Source: Bacillota bacterium
GTDB lineage: Bacteria > Bacillota > Clostridia > Lachnospirales > Lachnospiraceae
Length of the DNA: 55,345 bases
Assembly: GCA_023410575.1 (NCBI GenBank)
Contig: JAEYPP010000075.1
Location: forward strand, 1-55,345
Direction: 5' to 3'
The first letter of the stretch is position 1, and every line of letters begins with the position of its first letter. Under the pieces are notes generated by a model. That model searched no databases and was not told the origin of the DNA. It worked only from the letters and a program-made list of their open reading frames with translations. Position numbers and translations under genes: made by a program. Shown piece by piece: positions 32,481 to 40,659 of the stretch.

Positions 32481-34502
32481 ATGTACGAAATTAGACCAGA
32501 ATCAATAAAAACATTTATTACGGATAGAAATGTAAAACTACCACGTTTTCAGCGAAAACAAACATGGGATGAAAAAAAGAATTTTCAGCTATGTATTAGT
32601 TTATTTAAAGAATATCCTATTGGTGTGTGTATTTTAAGTGTGGATGAAAGCAAAGGAAGAACTATAAGGTGGTTACTTGACGGTCGACAAAGAAAAAATG
32701 CATTGGCTATGATGTATGATGATCCGGAAAATATATATAATTGGGCAAAGCGATTTATCGGGTTTAAAAATTCAGATCAGCCAAATGAAATTGAAGAAAA
32801 ATTTAATGCAAAAATTAGTGAATATATAGAAGCAGATTTAGATGAAGATTTTGAATTCGCCCCAAATGGTTCGGAAGAAGATAATAGCGTATTTTTCGAA
32901 GATGACGAAGTGGCAGAGCTTGCGCCAAACGCATATGGATTAGAACTTTTATTAGATATTATCAAGATAATACATAATAAACAAAAGAAGAATACAGGTT
33001 TTACAAAACCATTTGATTTCACAAAATATGTAAATCGCTTGCCGTATATAGAAACAGATGCATCAGGTGTGAAACTTTCCTCAAAAAAAATAAAGACTTT
33101 TATTGATGAATATAGAAAATATTGTGATGATGAGTATATAGATTATGATAGTGAGAAGTCATTCTTTAAATTCTTAGATGGTAGAGCAGATATCCAAGAT
33201 GAAAAGAAAATACAGGCACTTTTACATGAAAAATGGAGTATGATTAAAGAAAGGCTACTCATTATAGAAAAGATTGAAGCTCTTCTTACGAATAGTAAAA
33301 TTGGAATGATCGAGGTAAAGAATTTGTCACCATCAGATTCACAGAAGATCTTTAATATTATTAATTCAGAAGGAGAAAAATTAACAGCGGTAGAAATCTT
33401 ATCTGCTAAACCTCATTGGAATCTCGTTGTAGATAACCCATCCCAGGCTGCTGTTGATGCAACAAAAGAGTTATATAAGAAAATAGGAGTAGTTCAATCA
33501 GATATTGTAAGATGGGATATTCCAGCTACATTTTTAAGAAGAATAGGTAAAAATTTTATTTTGAAGCAATTCTCAGATTCAAAAAGTGATTTTGAGAAAG
33601 AATTGACTTGTGGCTTCAAAATACTTTCGAGTATTTTTGTTGGAGGTATAAAAAAGGAGGATATTGAGGCTCTTAGTAAGGTTAGTAACCTGAATTGGAG
33701 TTCTGATATAGAAAATCTGGTTTATGATTTTAAGAATATGTTTAAATTAATTGCATCCTTTGATTATTTTAAATATTTTAAATCATGGAATAGCTCAATG
33801 ATGGAATTGACTAGTGATGCGGTAGCATTAGATTTTATTGCAATAGCATATAAAGATTGGTGTAGAAAAGGGAAACCATTGGGTGATAGCAAGGTAAAAC
33901 AATTTCAAAAGAATTGTTTTATTTTGTGGGACAAGTTGATTTTTGAATATATTAATAAGCAATGGAGAGGATCTAGTGATTCTAAAGTTGCGTATAATAT
34001 ACTTAATTTGAATAGCGAACCAGAGATATTTATACCAATACCAGAACACAAATGGAATTCAATTTTAGAAGATCAAATTTTTGCTGAAAGTTCAATAGAA
34101 TCGACAGATATCTCGATGGCGATGATGAAACCATTGTTATATCATATGTATTGTTTAAGAAGTATTCAAGGACCAGATACATCCTACGAAATAGAGGTTG
34201 ATCACATAATTCCACAGACATTGTTTAATGAATCGACAATTCCTAGAAAGGGAATTATACAGGATAATATTTTAAATTTAGGACTGCTACCTAAAGATGA
34301 AAATGTTGCAAAGAGCAATAAAAGATTAATTTTGATCGAAAGTAGATGGTTAAAAGATCAGATTCAAAAATATGAGTTCATACCAGAAGAAAAGTTCTCT
34401 GAATATTCAAATGTTGCTAATTATCAAGAAATGTTTAATATGAGATCCACAATAATTCTTGATGCGTACACGCTACAACGACGTAATATTCTACATAATT
34501 AA
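32481..34502 (+). CDS. GmrSD-type restriction protein (DUF262 + DUF1524)
   Basis: A single-chain type IV restriction-like enzyme. The N-terminal DUF262 domain has FQRKQTWDEKKNFQLC and the signature WLLDGRQRKNAL near residue 66, the NTP-binding site in GmrS. The C-terminal DUF1524 HNH nuclease has EVDHIIPQTLFN near 572 and LGLLPKDENVAKSNKR near 594. GmrSD enzymes cut glucosylated or otherwise modified phage DNA and need no methyltransferase. ATG 32481 follows AAAGAGGTG; the frame extends to a GTG at 32367 but without homology. Confidence 0.9.
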   Translation: MYEIRPESIKTFITDRNVKLPRFQRKQTWDEKKNFQLCISLFKEYPIGVCILSVDESKGRTIRWLLDGRQRKNALAMMYDDPENIYNWAKRFIGFKNSDQPNEIEEKFNAKISEYIEADLDEDFEFAPNGSEEDNSVFFEDDEVAELAPNAYGLELLLDIIKIIHNKQKKNTGFTKPFDFTKYVNRLPYIETDASGVKLSSKKIKTFIDEYRKYCDDEYIDYDSEKSFFKFLDGRADIQDEKKIQALLHEKWSMIKERLLIIEKIEALLTNSKIGMIEVKNLSPSDSQKIFNIINSEGEKLTAVEILSAKPHWNLVVDNPSQAAVDATKELYKKIGVVQSDIVRWDIPATFLRRIGKNFILKQFSDSKSDFEKELTCGFKILSSIFVGGIKKEDIEALSKVSNLNWSSDIENLVYDFKNMFKLIASFDYFKYFKSWNSSMMELTSDAVALDFIAIAYKDWCRKGKPLGDSKVKQFQKNCFILWDKLIFEYINKQWRGSSDSKVAYNILNLNSEPEIFIPIPEHKWNSILEDQIFAESSIESTDISMAMMKPLLYHMYCLRSIQGPDTSYEIEVDHIIPQTLFNESTIPRKGIIQDNILNLGLLPKDENVAKSNKRLILIESRWLKDQIQKYEFIPEEKFSEYSNVANYQEMFNMRSTIILDAYTLQRRNILHN

Positions 34503-34546
34503 GGTATAGCTAGTATAAAATATAAATCATATAGGATGTGAAGCTG

Positions 34547-34852
34547 ATGAAACAAGGTAAATTAGTTCGAGATAAAATACCACAGATTATTATTGCAGAT
34601 GGCAAGATACCAATCACTAAAATATTAGATCATAATGAGTATCTGGAAGAACTGGACAAGAAGTTGAATGAAGAGATAGCAGAGTATCAAGTGGACAAGT
34701 CGATTGAAGAAATGGCAGATGTGCTTGAAGTTTTATTTGCTATATGTGAGGCTCGAGGACATTCTATTGAGGAATTGATGGAAGTACGTAATTCAAAGAG
34801 AGAACAACGTGGTGGATTTGATCAGAAGATATATTGGAGTGGTAATGAATAA
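34547..34852 (+). CDS. MazG-like/phosphoribosyl-ATP pyrophosphohydrolase-like protein
   Basis: A compact all-alpha NTP pyrophosphatase of about 100 residues. LVRDKIP at the N terminus and the pair EEIAEYQ...EEMADVLEVLFAI give the ExxE/ExxD metal site; RGGFDQKIYW closes the domain as in the YerE-like subgroup. It would cleave a nucleoside triphosphate. The stop overlaps the next start (TAATG at 34850-34854), so it is coupled to the HNH gene. ATG 34547 follows AGGATGTG; GTG 34538 is an alternative. Confidence 0.85.
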   Translation: MKQGKLVRDKIPQIIIADGKIPITKILDHNEYLEELDKKLNEEIAEYQVDKSIEEMADVLEVLFAICEARGHSIEELMEVRNSKREQRGGFDQKIYWSGNE

Positions 34853-36011
34853 TGCAACTAACAATTGATGCACATTATTATAACAAATTGGATATTGAAG
34901 GTTTTTCTAAGATGATGAAAGATCCATCTTATTGTTATAAGTTTTATTGGTTGGAAGCAATCGTGAAGCTGATTTCTGAGAATAAGACCGAAGCTACTTA
35001 CGATGATATTATTGATGAGATGATCTCAAATGCTTGGTATTCAGTTCTTGAATTTCATATTCATTTGAGTGGTATTTGGTACGATGGTGGAATCAAGGAT
35101 AATCTGGAAAGAGCTGTACATAAACTTAGAGATATGAGTGGATTGCCAGCTAATGCCTCAAAAGTGGAGATAAAGAATGCTATCAAACAGTTTGATCAGC
35201 AACTCCATGCAGAAAAACAGGCATTGACTCTTAATGTGCCATATAAAGCGCTATCAGGGTTTGCTAATAAGTCGGGTGAGAAAATTAGTTTAGATAGTAG
35301 CGCAGGAAGAATGATTTCGTATTATAATAAGTTAAGCTCAAGTGATATTTTATTTTCCGTATACTTTCGGACCTGAAAATGGTTTAAAGAGAAAGTTATT
35401 ATTTAGTGATGCATGGATTCAAATGATGAAAGACAATACAGTAGCTATACTGGGCTGGATTCAATGTGAAAAAGTAAAATGGTTACAGAATAACAATCCA
35501 GAAGTTCCGGGACTGATATATAAATTGGCTCCATTGGATGAAAAAATGAGAAAATTATCTCATGTACGCAAATTGTGGGATGGTATCTTAGATGTTCATA
35601 ACGTTATAGATGTGTTTTCTGATCAAGTGATTGATAAACAAAAATATGAGGTAGATCATTTTATTCCTTGGTCGTATATAATGAATGATGAATTATGGAA
35701 TCTGATGCCGATGGATTCTTCTTTGAATTGTTCTAAAAGCAATAGATTACCAGATTGGAATGAATTTTTTGTCCGTTTTGCAAGGAATCAATACATATTG
35801 TATGTGATGGTGTATGCCAAAGATGGTATTAGAATTGTTTGAGGCATGTTATAGGGATAACTTACATTCTATTTGGGCCAATCAGGAGTTGTATCGTAAT
35901 GGAAATTCTGATATAGAGTTTTATGGAATTCTAGAGAAGAATATGCGTCCAGTGTATGATTCTGCAAGAAGACAAGGGTATGATTTATGGGATAAAAGAT
36001 TTGTGGGATAG
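34852..36011 (+). pseudogene. HNH endonuclease gene with two apparent frameshifts
   Basis: Three frames (34852-35376, 35342-35842, 35814-36011) read as one protein of about 385 residues if one extra base is ignored in GATATTTTATTTTCC near 35346 and one in ATGCCAAAG near 35816. The N-terminal part is helical and unfamiliar (YCYKFYWLEAIVKLISENK). The middle has FPYTFGPENGLKRKLLFSD. The HNH core is YEVDHFIPWSYIMNDELWNL then CSKSNRLPDW, the His-Asn-Lys pattern. It overlaps the MazG-like gene by one base and precedes the WYL gene. It is either a true pseudogene or carries sequencing errors. Confidence 0.7.
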
Positions 36012-36042
36012 TGAACCACTTTTCACCAAAGGAGGGTTACTC

Positions 36043-36618
36043 ATGGCATATAGTGAGCTTATAAAGTATGCTGATGGAGATGCGTATGAAGATGCAAGCT
36101 ATATTCGTAATTTTCGAATAATCTTAGATACAATTAAAAAGGGTTACCCACTTAGAATAACAACATCTAATCGAAAGGGCAGTCAGTTGCATCTTGTAGT
36201 ACTGCCAGAACGTTTGGAATATTCAGAAAAGGATGATAAGTTTCGCCTTATTGGAACAGGGAGAAACTATGGAGAAACTATAAATTTAGGACGTATTACA
36301 TCTTGTGAGCCATATCATAAGGAATTTGTACCAAAAAGGAAGACAAAAAGTAAGGAAACAAGGGTAGTGGAGTTCGAATTATATGATGAGAGAAATGTCT
36401 GAGAGAGAGTATTATTACATTTTGCTCATTTTAAGAAACAGGCAGAAAGAATTGATGAAATGAAGTACAAGGTTTCCGTGACCTACGATAAGGATGATGA
36501 AACCGAACTTTTGATTCGTATTCTTTCTTTTGGCCCAATGATTCGAGTGACTGGCCCACACGATTTTGTAAATTTAATAAAGGAAAGATTAAGGAAGCAA
36601 AAAAGTTGTGAACATTAA
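36043..36618 (+). pseudogene. WYL-domain protein interrupted by an in-frame TGA
   Basis: ATG 36043 has AAAGGAGGG upstream. The frame reads to FELYDERNV, meets TGA at 36400-36402, and continues in the same frame as ERVLLHFAHFKKQAERIDEM, then ILSFGPMIRVTGPHDFVNLI and stops at 36618. The second part is the typical WYL C-terminal wing (GPxxRVxGPxxF). WYL proteins are ligand-sensing regulators common beside defence and RNA-repair genes. CGA-to-TGA would be a one-base nonsense mutation. Only 191 codons are present, without an N-terminal DNA-binding HTH. Confidence 0.75.
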
Positions 36619-36637
36619 GGAGTTCGCAACTTTTTTT
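36600..36637 (+). terminator. Terminator overlapping the end of the WYL frame
   Basis: AAAAAGTTGTGAAC (36600-36613) pairs with GTTCGCAACTTTTT (36622-36635), one G-U pair, then further T residues. Confidence 0.85.
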
Positions 36638-36711
36638 CCATGATAAAAGTATTGTTGATTGATAGAATGATATTGTAATCAATGCAAAGCAACAAGCTTT
36701 GGATCTACATA

Positions 36712-36824
36712 AAGATGCAGACTGCAAAATGATATGACACTATAGTTTCCGCGAAGAAATCCCTGCCTTGTAAGCAGGCTGTTGCCTGGTGCAATCCCAG
36801 GCTTGTGAATAAAAAATGCATCTT
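36712..36824 (+). ncRNA. tRNA-Thr-like, possibly Y-RNA-like structured RNA
   Basis: An anticodon-type arm (CCTGC, loop CTTGTAA, GCAGG; 36762-36778) has the loop of tRNA-Thr(UGU). After a 5-6 base variable region comes a T-type arm (GCCTGG, loop TGCAATC, CCAGGC; 36784-36802). A short D-position arm (TTTC, loop CGCGAA, GAAA; 36746-36759) lies upstream. The seven-base acceptor stem is poor, and the D-loop GG is missing. Instead AAGATGCA (36712-36719) pairs with TGCATCTT (36817-36824), enclosing all three arms. A long end stem capped by a tRNA-like module is the layout of bacterial Y RNAs (YrlA) that bind Ro60. The adjoining DUF2828 relic is a Ro60-related family. A decayed tRNA-Thr gene is the simpler alternative. 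Confidence 0.5.
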
Positions 36825-36851
36825 GTAAGAAAGGCGCTTGCAGCAATTTAA

Positions 36852-37919
36852 AAAGAAGCAGAGAACTTAATTATTCTCGTTGTAAGCAAACTATATGCCT
36901 CAAATGCCGAAACCGTAAGATACGCGAAGCGCATAGCAAGATCTTTCGGTTTAAATAATGCTACATATAGAAGACACATTTCCGCTTTACGAGCATACAT
37001 AAAAATCATTGAAAATAATCTAAGAGAAAAAGATTATACTTTTGATTGTGGGAAGCAACCGTCTCGTGCGATGTTTAAGTATCGCAAAGCTTTTGCTAGA
37101 AATGACGGGGAACGATACAATGAATTCTTATCAAGAGTGGAGCGAGGCGAAGCAAAAATTCACGGGGATCATGTTTCACCATACGAATTAGTAGAACCAT
37201 ATCTTACTACTATTTGGTATGGTAACAACACAAGCTTTATGCGCAATATTTCGGAGGAAGAAAAGAGAACTCTGAATGCAACATGGGCATCCCTTCCTGA
37301 TTTTGGAGGCGATGAGAATGCGATTGTAGTAGTTGATACCTCTGGTTCTATGTACATTAGTTCGAATCCAAGTCCCGCGTCTGTTGCATTGTCGCTTGGA
37401 TTATACTTTGCAGAAAGAAATAAAGGGATGTTTCATAATCATTTTATTGAGTTTTCAGAGCGTCCGCAGTTGCTCGAAATTAAGGGTGATACGTTTGCAG
37501 ACCGACTTCGTTATATTACGTCGTTTAATGAAGTTGCTAATACGAATATAGAGACAGTGTTTGACCTAATTTTAAATGCAGCTGTTGGTCATCATGTTTC
37601 ACAAGAGGAACTTCCAGCAAAAGTAATCATAATTTCCGATATGGAGTTTGACTGCTGTGTAAGTAATGCTTCCATTACAAACTTAAATAATGCAAAAGAG
37701 AAATACGAGGCATATGGATACCAACTTCCTGAGCTTGTATTTTGGAATGTAGCTAGTAGAAATCGTCAACAGCCAGTGAAGAGGAATGAACAAGGTGTTT
37801 GTTTGATTTCTGGTGTAACACCAAGACTTTTTTCAATGATTGCTGGAGAGATTCTATCTCCTTACACATTTATGATGGAGGTATTAGGTGGAGAGCGCTA
37901 TGCTAAGATTGTGGCATAG
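36852..37919 (+). pseudogene. DUF2828 (TROVE/Ro60-like VWA) protein, 5' half lost
   Basis: ATG 37071 opens 282 codons, but the same frame is homologous to the family further upstream from 36852 (ASNAETVRYAKRIARSFG; YRRHISALRAYIKIIE; CGKQPSRAM) with no start codon; TAA at 36849-36851 closes it. The VWA domain has the MIDAS motif VVDTSGSM near codon 86 after the ATG, then VIIISDMEFDCC, FWNVASRNRQQPV and ISGVTPRLFSMIAG. DUF2828 proteins have a helical-repeat half plus VWA, like Ro60, and full length is about 450-500 residues. Here the helical half is mostly missing, so the gene is probably dead or encodes only a VWA fragment. Confidence 0.78.
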
Positions 37920-37937
37920 CGAGAATGGAGGAATATT

Positions 37938-38006
37938 ATGTTAGAGATAAAGGGAACAATGAATACTGCAGTTGAAATCTTGGAAAGCAGATTCATACAG
38001 AAATAG
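37938..38006 (+). pseudogene. Possible 5' stub of rtcB (RNA ligase)
   Basis: After GGAGGAATATT, the frame begins MLEIKGTMNTAVEILESRFI and stops after 22 codons. Clostridial RtcB RNA ligases start with the pattern M(L/I)EIKGK(F/Y)NTA, so the first 12 residues fit; the rest does not. It starts 18 bases after the DUF2828 stop, a position where rtcB would be expected in a Ro-type RNA-repair operon. Short length makes this tentative. Confidence 0.4.
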
Positions 38007-38028
38007 GTATATATTGTTGGATTTTGTT

Positions 38029-38065
38029 ATAATTACTTGATAATAGTAATTATTTGGTTTATAAT
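38029..38065 (+). promoter_or_regulatory. Promoter of the polysaccharide operon with inverted repeat around the -35
   Basis: TTGATA (38037-38042), exactly 17 bases, then TATAAT (38060-38065). The -35 lies in the loop of the perfect inverted repeat ATAATTAC (38029-38036)/GTAATTAT (38046-38053), suggesting a repressor or activator site. The first glycosyltransferase starts 41 bases downstream. Confidence 0.8.
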
Positions 38066-38105
38066 GGAATAATGTCTAGTGATTACTTAAGGAGAAATAG
38101 ATAAA

Positions 38106-39248
38106 ATGATAAGAATTTTACATTTTGTTTCAATTATTAGTATAAATAGTGGTGTAATGAGTTTTATCATGAACTATTACAGAAACATTAATAGAGAAAA
38201 TGTACAATTCGATTTTTTGTGTTGGTCAAAAGGTGATGACATATACGTTGATGAAATAAAAAGTCTTGGAGGTAATATCTACTATATACCAAAACCTGGA
38301 TTATCAAAAAAATATCAAAAAGAGATTATAGAGTTTTTTAAAAGTAAATTTGGTGTATATAGTATATTACATTTACATGAGGTTTTTTTAAATATGTTTA
38401 TTCCACCAATCGCTCGTAAATATGGAATTCAACATACAATTGCACATAGTCATGCAACAATGTATTCAGATAAAAAGTTAAGTGCATTAAGAAATTTTAT
38501 ATTATGTTTGCCAATAAAGAAGATGGTCAATCACTATTTTGCTTGTTCAAAGGATGCTGGCTATTTAGTATATGGTAAAAAGTATGTGGATCAAGGTAAA
38601 GTAAAAATAATTAATAATGCGATCGATTGTGAAAAGTTCCAATATAATGAAGATACTAGAATGAAGATAAGAAAAGATATGAAGTTAGAAGATATGTTTG
38701 TAATTGGACATGTAGGACGTTTTAATCCACAGAAGAATCATATGTTCTTAATTGATATATTCTATGAAGTGTCAAAGCAAAAACAAAATAGTATGCTGAT
38801 GTTAGTAGGAGAGGGACCTCTACAAGAACAGGTTGAAGAAAAGATAAAAGAGAAGAATCTGTCAGATAGAGTTCTGATTTTAAATAATAGAAATGACATA
38901 TGTGACTTGCTACAGGCAATCGATGTGTTTGTATTGCCATCAATATATGAAGGTTTAGGAATCGTTTTAATAGAAGCTCAGGCTTCAGGCTTGAAATGTT
39001 ATGCCACTGATATTGTTCCTTGTGAGGCTAAGGTTACGGAAGAACTAGCCTATATTAGTTTGAAAGAAAGTGCTTTTAAATGGGCAAATGCTATTATTGA
39101 AGGTCAAAGTAATTTTAAAAGACAGAATGAAATAAAAAGAGTTCATGAAGCTGGTTATGATATAAAAACAGAGGCAGAAAAGCTAGAAAGGATTTATTTC
39201 AGTATCTCAAAGGAAGGGAAGAGGTTTATAGATAATACATATCTATAA
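38106..39248 (+). CDS. Family 4 glycosyltransferase
   Basis: A 380-residue GT-B glycosyltransferase. The N-terminal Rossmann half includes GVMSFIMNYYRNI. The C-terminal half carries FVIGHVGRFNPQKNH, GEGPLQEQVEEKIKE and the donor-binding EX7E-type region in PSIYEGLGIVLIEAQASGL. No membrane segment or signal is seen, so it acts at the inner face of the membrane on a lipid-linked sugar. AAGGAG precedes the ATG. It is the first gene of the polysaccharide operon. Confidence 0.9.
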   Translation: MIRILHFVSIISINSGVMSFIMNYYRNINRENVQFDFLCWSKGDDIYVDEIKSLGGNIYYIPKPGLSKKYQKEIIEFFKSKFGVYSILHLHEVFLNMFIPPIARKYGIQHTIAHSHATMYSDKKLSALRNFILCLPIKKMVNHYFACSKDAGYLVYGKKYVDQGKVKIINNAIDCEKFQYNEDTRMKIRKDMKLEDMFVIGHVGRFNPQKNHMFLIDIFYEVSKQKQNSMLMLVGEGPLQEQVEEKIKEKNLSDRVLILNNRNDICDLLQAIDVFVLPSIYEGLGIVLIEAQASGLKCYATDIVPCEAKVTEELAYISLKESAFKWANAIIEGQSNFKRQNEIKRVHEAGYDIKTEAEKLERIYFSISKEGKRFIDNTYL

Positions 39249-39262
39249 ATTCTAGGAATTAT

Positions 39263-40363
39263 ATGAAAAGGATATTGATTATAACTCATTTTTTTTATCC
39301 AAGAAATGTTCCAAGAGCATTTAGAGCTAAGGAGTTAGTAACTGAATTTAGAAATCGAGGGTATCAGGTAGATATAATTATAGGTGATTATAAACAATTT
39401 GTACAACATAGTGAATACAATGAAAAATTGTTTGAAAATCAAGCTGTTAATAGCAGTAAAATTTCAAAGATTTTCAATTCTCGTGTATTGTCAGCGCTTA
39501 AGAATGCGGTTAACTATTTCATTGGGGAGAGATATTTACTTACATCAGGGCCATATTTATATAAGAGTGTGGAATTATCCCAATATGATGCTGTATTATC
39601 TATAGGCTTGCCTTTTTATGTTAACCTTGTAACCGCTTTAAAAATTAAACGTCATAGAAAGTCGGAAGCAGTTTATATTGCTGACTGGAGTGACCCATTT
39701 TACAATGCGAAAGAAAATCATTTTGCTCCATACTTTAAAAGACTACAGAAAATCGCCTGTTCGCCGTTTGATTACATAACGATACCCACTGAAACAGCAG
39801 TTCAATATTTCAGTGAATATATAATCAAAGAAAAAATAAGAATTATTCCACAGGGCTTTGACTTCAGTAAAATTAAACTTTATCAATACAAAGAAAATAA
39901 GAAAACTACATTTGCTTATGCAGGTATTTTTTATGAAAGGATTCGCAATCCTGAGAAGTTCTTAGAGTTTTTATCAAATATTGATAAAGATTTTATTTTT
40001 GTTATATATACGATTACCCATGGTTCTCTTTTTACAGACGTTCTTCAGAAATATAAGAGGATTTTAGGAGAGAAGTTACAGATACATGACCTAATTCCAA
40101 GAGAAGAATGTATTGCAAAACTTAGTCAAATGGACTTTTTGATTAATATTGAAAATAATACTTCCAATCAGATACCATCTAAGCTAATTGATTACGCACT
40201 TACTGGTAGACCAATTCTATCATTGAAACAGGACGCAATTGTAAAGGAAAAAATGATAGCTTTTATGAACGGAGATTATTCTGGAGCTACTATAATTGAT
40301 TTAGAGCAATTTAATATAAAAAATGTATGTAATCAATTTATTGATTTACTTGGAGACAAATAA
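39263..40363 (+). CDS. Glycosyltransferase (GT4-like)
   Basis: A 366-residue protein with GT-B features: N-terminal ILIITHFFYPRNVPRAFRAK, a central IIPQGFD linker, and a C-terminal half with TFAYAGIFYERIRNPEKFLE, LIPREECIAKLSQMDFLINI and PSKLIDYALTGRPILSL. The EGxGLxxxEA motif is replaced by PSKLIDYALTGRP, as in the subgroup of diverged GT4 enzymes. It follows the first glycosyltransferase by 14 bases. Its stop overlaps the ATG of a dead aminotransferase gene (TAATG at 40361-40365). Confidence 0.82.
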   Translation: MKRILIITHFFYPRNVPRAFRAKELVTEFRNRGYQVDIIIGDYKQFVQHSEYNEKLFENQAVNSSKISKIFNSRVLSALKNAVNYFIGERYLLTSGPYLYKSVELSQYDAVLSIGLPFYVNLVTALKIKRHRKSEAVYIADWSDPFYNAKENHFAPYFKRLQKIACSPFDYITIPTETAVQYFSEYIIKEKIRIIPQGFDFSKIKLYQYKENKKTTFAYAGIFYERIRNPEKFLEFLSNIDKDFIFVIYTITHGSLFTDVLQKYKRILGEKLQIHDLIPREECIAKLSQMDFLINIENNTSNQIPSKLIDYALTGRPILSLKQDAIVKEKMIAFMNGDYSGATIIDLEQFNIKNVCNQFIDLLGDK

Positions 40364-40614
40364 TGAAACGTGTAGATAAAAGGATATTACTTTCATCACC
40401 TACGATGTATGAAGATGAATGCAATATATTAAAGAGGCATTTGACCGAAACTGGATAGCACCTCTTGGGTTTAATGGTTGTCATGTATGCTGATTGATAA
40501 AGATTGTGATGTGAAGTTTATAGATATTCATAATCATCTGAATGAACTAAACATTGAAACGCGCCTGCATCAGAACAAAAACTTGTAATAGATGCAATAA
40601 GAGAGTGTTATTGA
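40363..40614 (+). pseudogene. DegT/DnrJ/EryC1-type sugar aminotransferase relic
   Basis: The frame starts MKRVDKRILLSSPTMYEDE, typical of PLP-dependent nucleotide-sugar aminotransferases. After a one-base shift near 40437 it continues EAFDRNWIAPLGFNGC, the family's (E/D)AFxTNWIAPLGPN segment. The core with the PLP lysine is absent. Near the 3' end are HLNELNIETR and PASEQKLVIDAIRECY-stop, resembling the C terminus. So the gene has a frameshift and a large internal deletion. It lies at the expected place in the operon, and its loss may have changed the polysaccharide. Confidence 0.7.
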
Positions 40615-40659
40615 GATTGAAAGAATATACATATTTTAAGAAAAGGATGAAACAGAACA

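Noticed and set aside
36431..36727. Minus-strand ORF of 98 codons
   Set aside because: It runs antisense to the WYL C-terminal half, a terminator and the 5' arm of the tRNA-like element; those are better supported.
36746..36802. Functional tRNA-Thr gene
   Set aside because: Acceptor stem pairs at only 4 of 7 positions, no D-loop GG and the T loop lacks TTC; it cannot be an ordinary tRNA.
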